Origin: CALMFG01 sp963674805
GTDB lineage: Bacteria > Bacillota > Clostridia > Christensenellales > CALMFG01
DNA length: 64,000 nucleotides
Assembly: GCA_963674805.2 (NCBI GenBank)
Contig: CAXXNY010000026.1
Coordinates: 248,001-312,000 of the forward strand
Reading direction: 5' to 3'
Part shown: piece after piece, positions 62,439-64,000 of the stretch
Numbering within the stretch: position 1 is the stretch's first letter
How the letters are laid out: each line of letters opens with the position of its first letter
Translations under genes and position numbers: made by a program
The notes under the pieces: generated by a model
The model's database searches: none
Told to the model about the DNA's origin: nothing
The model's input: the letters and a program-made list of their open reading frames with translations, nothing else

Positions 62439-62951
62439 ATGACAATTATTACCGCATTAGGCAAAGGGCTCGCCGGATATGACATCATCGTTGTCGCTTT
62501 AATCATCATCAATGTGCTGTTTATCGCATTGCGTTTAAATAAAATATCCAAATCGCTCGACCAGCAGTTAAGAAAAGTGGTGTATCTGCCGGTACAGCAT
62601 GCGCTGAAAAGCCTTGCGTCAAATGATCCGAAAAAAGTGGATCTGCATCAGCTCCGGCATATGCGCGAAACCGAAGACAAGCTCTATCATTCTTTTGTCT
62701 CAATCACCAACATTCTGCCCCTGCTCGGCATATTGGGTACGGTAATTGCGTTGATCCGGATTGACAATTTCACCGCCGACACCGTGAGTACCAGCTTCCT
62801 GGCCGCGCTGACTTCGACTTTTTGGGGATTGGTCGGCGCAACCATATGCAAGGCGATGGAAGGCGGTATCGTTTCTAGGGTGGAAGCCAACCGAGACAAC
62901 CTGAACATCCTGATCGAATCTGTATTAAAAGAAAGCGGCGCACAGAAATGA
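62439..62951 (+). CDS. MotA/TolQ/ExbB-type channel subunit
   Basis: Likely proton-channel subunit with three membrane segments: an N-terminal helix (about 12-30), a second from about residue 92 with FVSITNILPLLGILGTVIALI, and a third with STSFLAALTSTFWGLVGATI. These match the ExbB helices that line the ion path. The 170 residues are short for ExbB, mainly in the cytoplasmic part. The ATG at 62439 is preferred because AAAGGAG ends five bases upstream. In diderm cells ExbB drives TonB; no TonB exists in this window and the host appears monoderm. Confidence 0.85.
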   Translation: MTIITALGKGLAGYDIIVVALIIINVLFIALRLNKISKSLDQQLRKVVYLPVQHALKSLASNDPKKVDLHQLRHMRETEDKLYHSFVSITNILPLLGILGTVIALIRIDNFTADTVSTSFLAALTSTFWGLVGATICKAMEGGIVSRVEANRDNLNILIESVLKESGAQK

Positions 62952-63685
62952 AGAGACGGTCGCATATTGATTTAACCCCGCTTTTGGATGTCATTCTGCT
63001 GATGGTGTTCGGGTTTATGTTTATTTTAACGTCCACCACCTCCGCTTTGGACCAAAGCCGTTCAGAAAACGAAAGGATTGCCGATGAGAACGCCGCGCTG
63101 GTTGAGACACTGACCGATGAAAACGCCACGCTTTCATCCGAAAACGCTGCGCTGGCTGGCGCAATCGAGAACCAAGGTGCGGACATTGAAAAGCTGAATC
63201 AGGCGGTTTCGCAGTATTTTCATATCGACCGGCAGGCCTTGGAGAGCGCACTCAGCAAACAGGATGCCGCCGACGCCGGACGTTATTTGGACCATTATGC
63301 CGATGAAAACAATGTAGCGTATGAGATGGTGCTTTATGACCTGCTAAAAGCGGAGTTTTACTTTGTTGAGGTCGTTTTAAGCGGTGAAACCAACCAAATT
63401 TTTATTAACGGCAATGCAACTCCGGTTGCCATCGCCAGCGAAGATGCTTATAATCCGGATAAACGGGATGATCTTATCACCGATGTCAAGCGTGAGATTT
63501 CATCAGTGATTGACGCCAGGCCGGGAGGTTCGGCAATGGTGTTTGTCACCCTGTCAACGGATAATGTACAAGTCTATCATTACGCGTGGGATGCTGCATG
63601 GGATGCGATTACCGCGCTTCAGGAAAAATACGGCGCAAAAGACTATTACTGCGCCGAAATATTTATTATGCGGGAGGAACAATAA
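62948..63685 (+). CDS. ExbD/TolR-like subunit with coiled coil
   Basis: The 245-residue protein starts RRSHIDLTPLLDVILLMVFGFMFIL, in which the Asp in the membrane helix corresponds to the functional Asp of ExbD/TolR. A coiled coil follows (about 35-80, repeated ENAxLxxEN), and then a domain of about 150 residues with DLITDVKREISSVID and AMVFVTLSTD that may be an enlarged ExbD-like periplasmic domain. Its ATG overlaps the ExbB-like stop (ATGA). It is followed by a third gene in the operon. Confidence 0.82.
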   Translation: MKRRSHIDLTPLLDVILLMVFGFMFILTSTTSALDQSRSENERIADENAALVETLTDENATLSSENAALAGAIENQGADIEKLNQAVSQYFHIDRQALESALSKQDAADAGRYLDHYADENNVAYEMVLYDLLKAEFYFVEVVLSGETNQIFINGNATPVAIASEDAYNPDKRDDLITDVKREISSVIDARPGGSAMVFVTLSTDNVQVYHYAWDAAWDAITALQEKYGAKDYYCAEIFIMREEQ

Positions 63686-64000
63686 ATGAGTCGTAATCAA
63701 AAGCACAAACGTCCGGTTCGCAACTTCTTTTTGGGTTTAATCGCCCTTGTCCTGATCTTCTTTTCCGCGCTGTTCGGCGGTTTCTTTCCCGGGCTGAATG
63801 ACTTAAGGGATAATTTTCTCGAACGGCAGGCCTACTCCGACACCGTTGATACCGAATCCGGCGCCGTAATCCCGACCACTGAAAACGAAATTTTAATCGA
63901 GGAAGACACCATCTATTATATGGGTGAGGCTGTCACCGAGGACGCACTTTTTGAAATGTTGGACAGCGTTAACAGCGACACCGTGACATTGATTGACCAT
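63686..64000 (+). CDS. Membrane protein of the ExbB/ExbD-like operon, partial
   Basis: The frame begins one base past the previous stop, with GGGAGG upstream, and runs off the right edge after 105 codons. A basic start (MSRNQKHKRPVRNFF), a membrane segment (about 15-35) and an acidic extracellular part are seen. The segment EILIEEDTIYYMGEAVTEDA resembles the beta-strand/loop of ExbD/TolR ('i.i.g..v.l..l'), so it may be a second ExbD-like subunit. The 3' part is outside the window. Confidence 0.6.
   Translation, partial: MSRNQKHKRPVRNFFLGLIALVLIFFSALFGGFFPGLNDLRDNFLERQAYSDTVDTESGAVIPTTENEILIEEDTIYYMGEAVTEDALFEMLDSVNSDTVTLIDH

Overview
The window reads as one chromosomal stretch of an anaerobic, monoderm Firmicute, most likely a member of the Clostridia with mid-range GC. 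The evidence is a complete Rnf complex (rnfCDGEAB), rubredoxin, DUF1858 and ferredoxin-type proteins, a methanogen-style homocysteine gene set, and Firmicute-type neighbourhoods (tilS-hpt-ftsH, dnaX-ebfC-recR, nadD-yqeK-rsfS, rlmB-NYN). There are many cell-wall proteins with SH3 and peptidoglycan-binding domains. No phage, transposon, integrase or CRISPR array was seen, so this is core genome with some accessory surface genes. Promoters resemble the housekeeping TTGACA/TATAAT type and most ends carry clear intrinsic terminators.

Layout. 1-4 kb: start of a probable nth, a C-terminal processing protease and two paralogous secreted SH3/peptidoglycan-binding proteins; the second has a leader that can be drawn as an attenuator. 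4.1-7.5 kb: recR, ebfC, dnaX (with an A9 run at the expected tau/gamma boundary) and an L,D-transpeptidase lipoprotein. 7.7-10.5 kb: a frameshifted VanX-like protein, then nadD-yqeK-rsfS. 10.5-18.8 kb: a secreted unknown, argJ, a PHP phosphoesterase, an aminotransferase, ftsH, hpt and tilS. 18.9-26.3 kb: a UPF0316 protein, an amidohydrolase, a 1373-residue surface protein with cadherin-like repeats and a poly-Ser linker, and a divergent SleB-type hydrolase that appears to start at ATT. 26.3-30.6 kb: rubredoxin, DUF1858, a zinc-ribbon membrane protein, the three homocysteine genes, a VOC protein and an MBL-fold hydrolase. 30.7-38 kb: DUF4956, VTC polyphosphate polymerase and CotH kinase with lamin-tail domains; a DnaA-box-like palindrome; then ppx and maf. 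37.9-43 kb: the Rnf operon. 43.2-52.4 kb: a multispanning membrane protein, deoD, an LCP protein with a Pro/Thr repeat tail, a UvrD helicase with an embedded DnaQ exonuclease, a B12-binding radical SAM protein, a cation/proton antiporter, a frameshifted TfoX C-terminal domain gene and Cdd1. 52.4-64 kb: tRNA-Arg(CCT), a zinc-ribbon protein, a thioredoxin lipoprotein, tadA (apparently leaderless), a lipoprotein, DUF6485, apgM-type mutase, NlpC/P60, an OGG-type glycosylase-NYN-rlmB operon, a PQQ-propeller membrane protein, and an ExbB/ExbD-like operon cut by the window end.

The genes combine into a few visible themes: ion-motive energy conservation (Rnf, antiporter), envelope building and remodelling (LCP, L,D-transpeptidase, SH3, SleB, NlpC/P60), polyphosphate metabolism (VTC synthesis next to Ppx degradation), and sulfur assimilation into homocysteine. 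The parts least explained by known annotation are the ExbB/ExbD-like module at the right edge, the His/Cys-rich C-terminal domain of the SH3 paralogs, the candidate attenuator, and the palindrome at 36.2 kb. Two genes need a single-base correction to read through, so either sequencing error or true decay must be settled before function is assigned.
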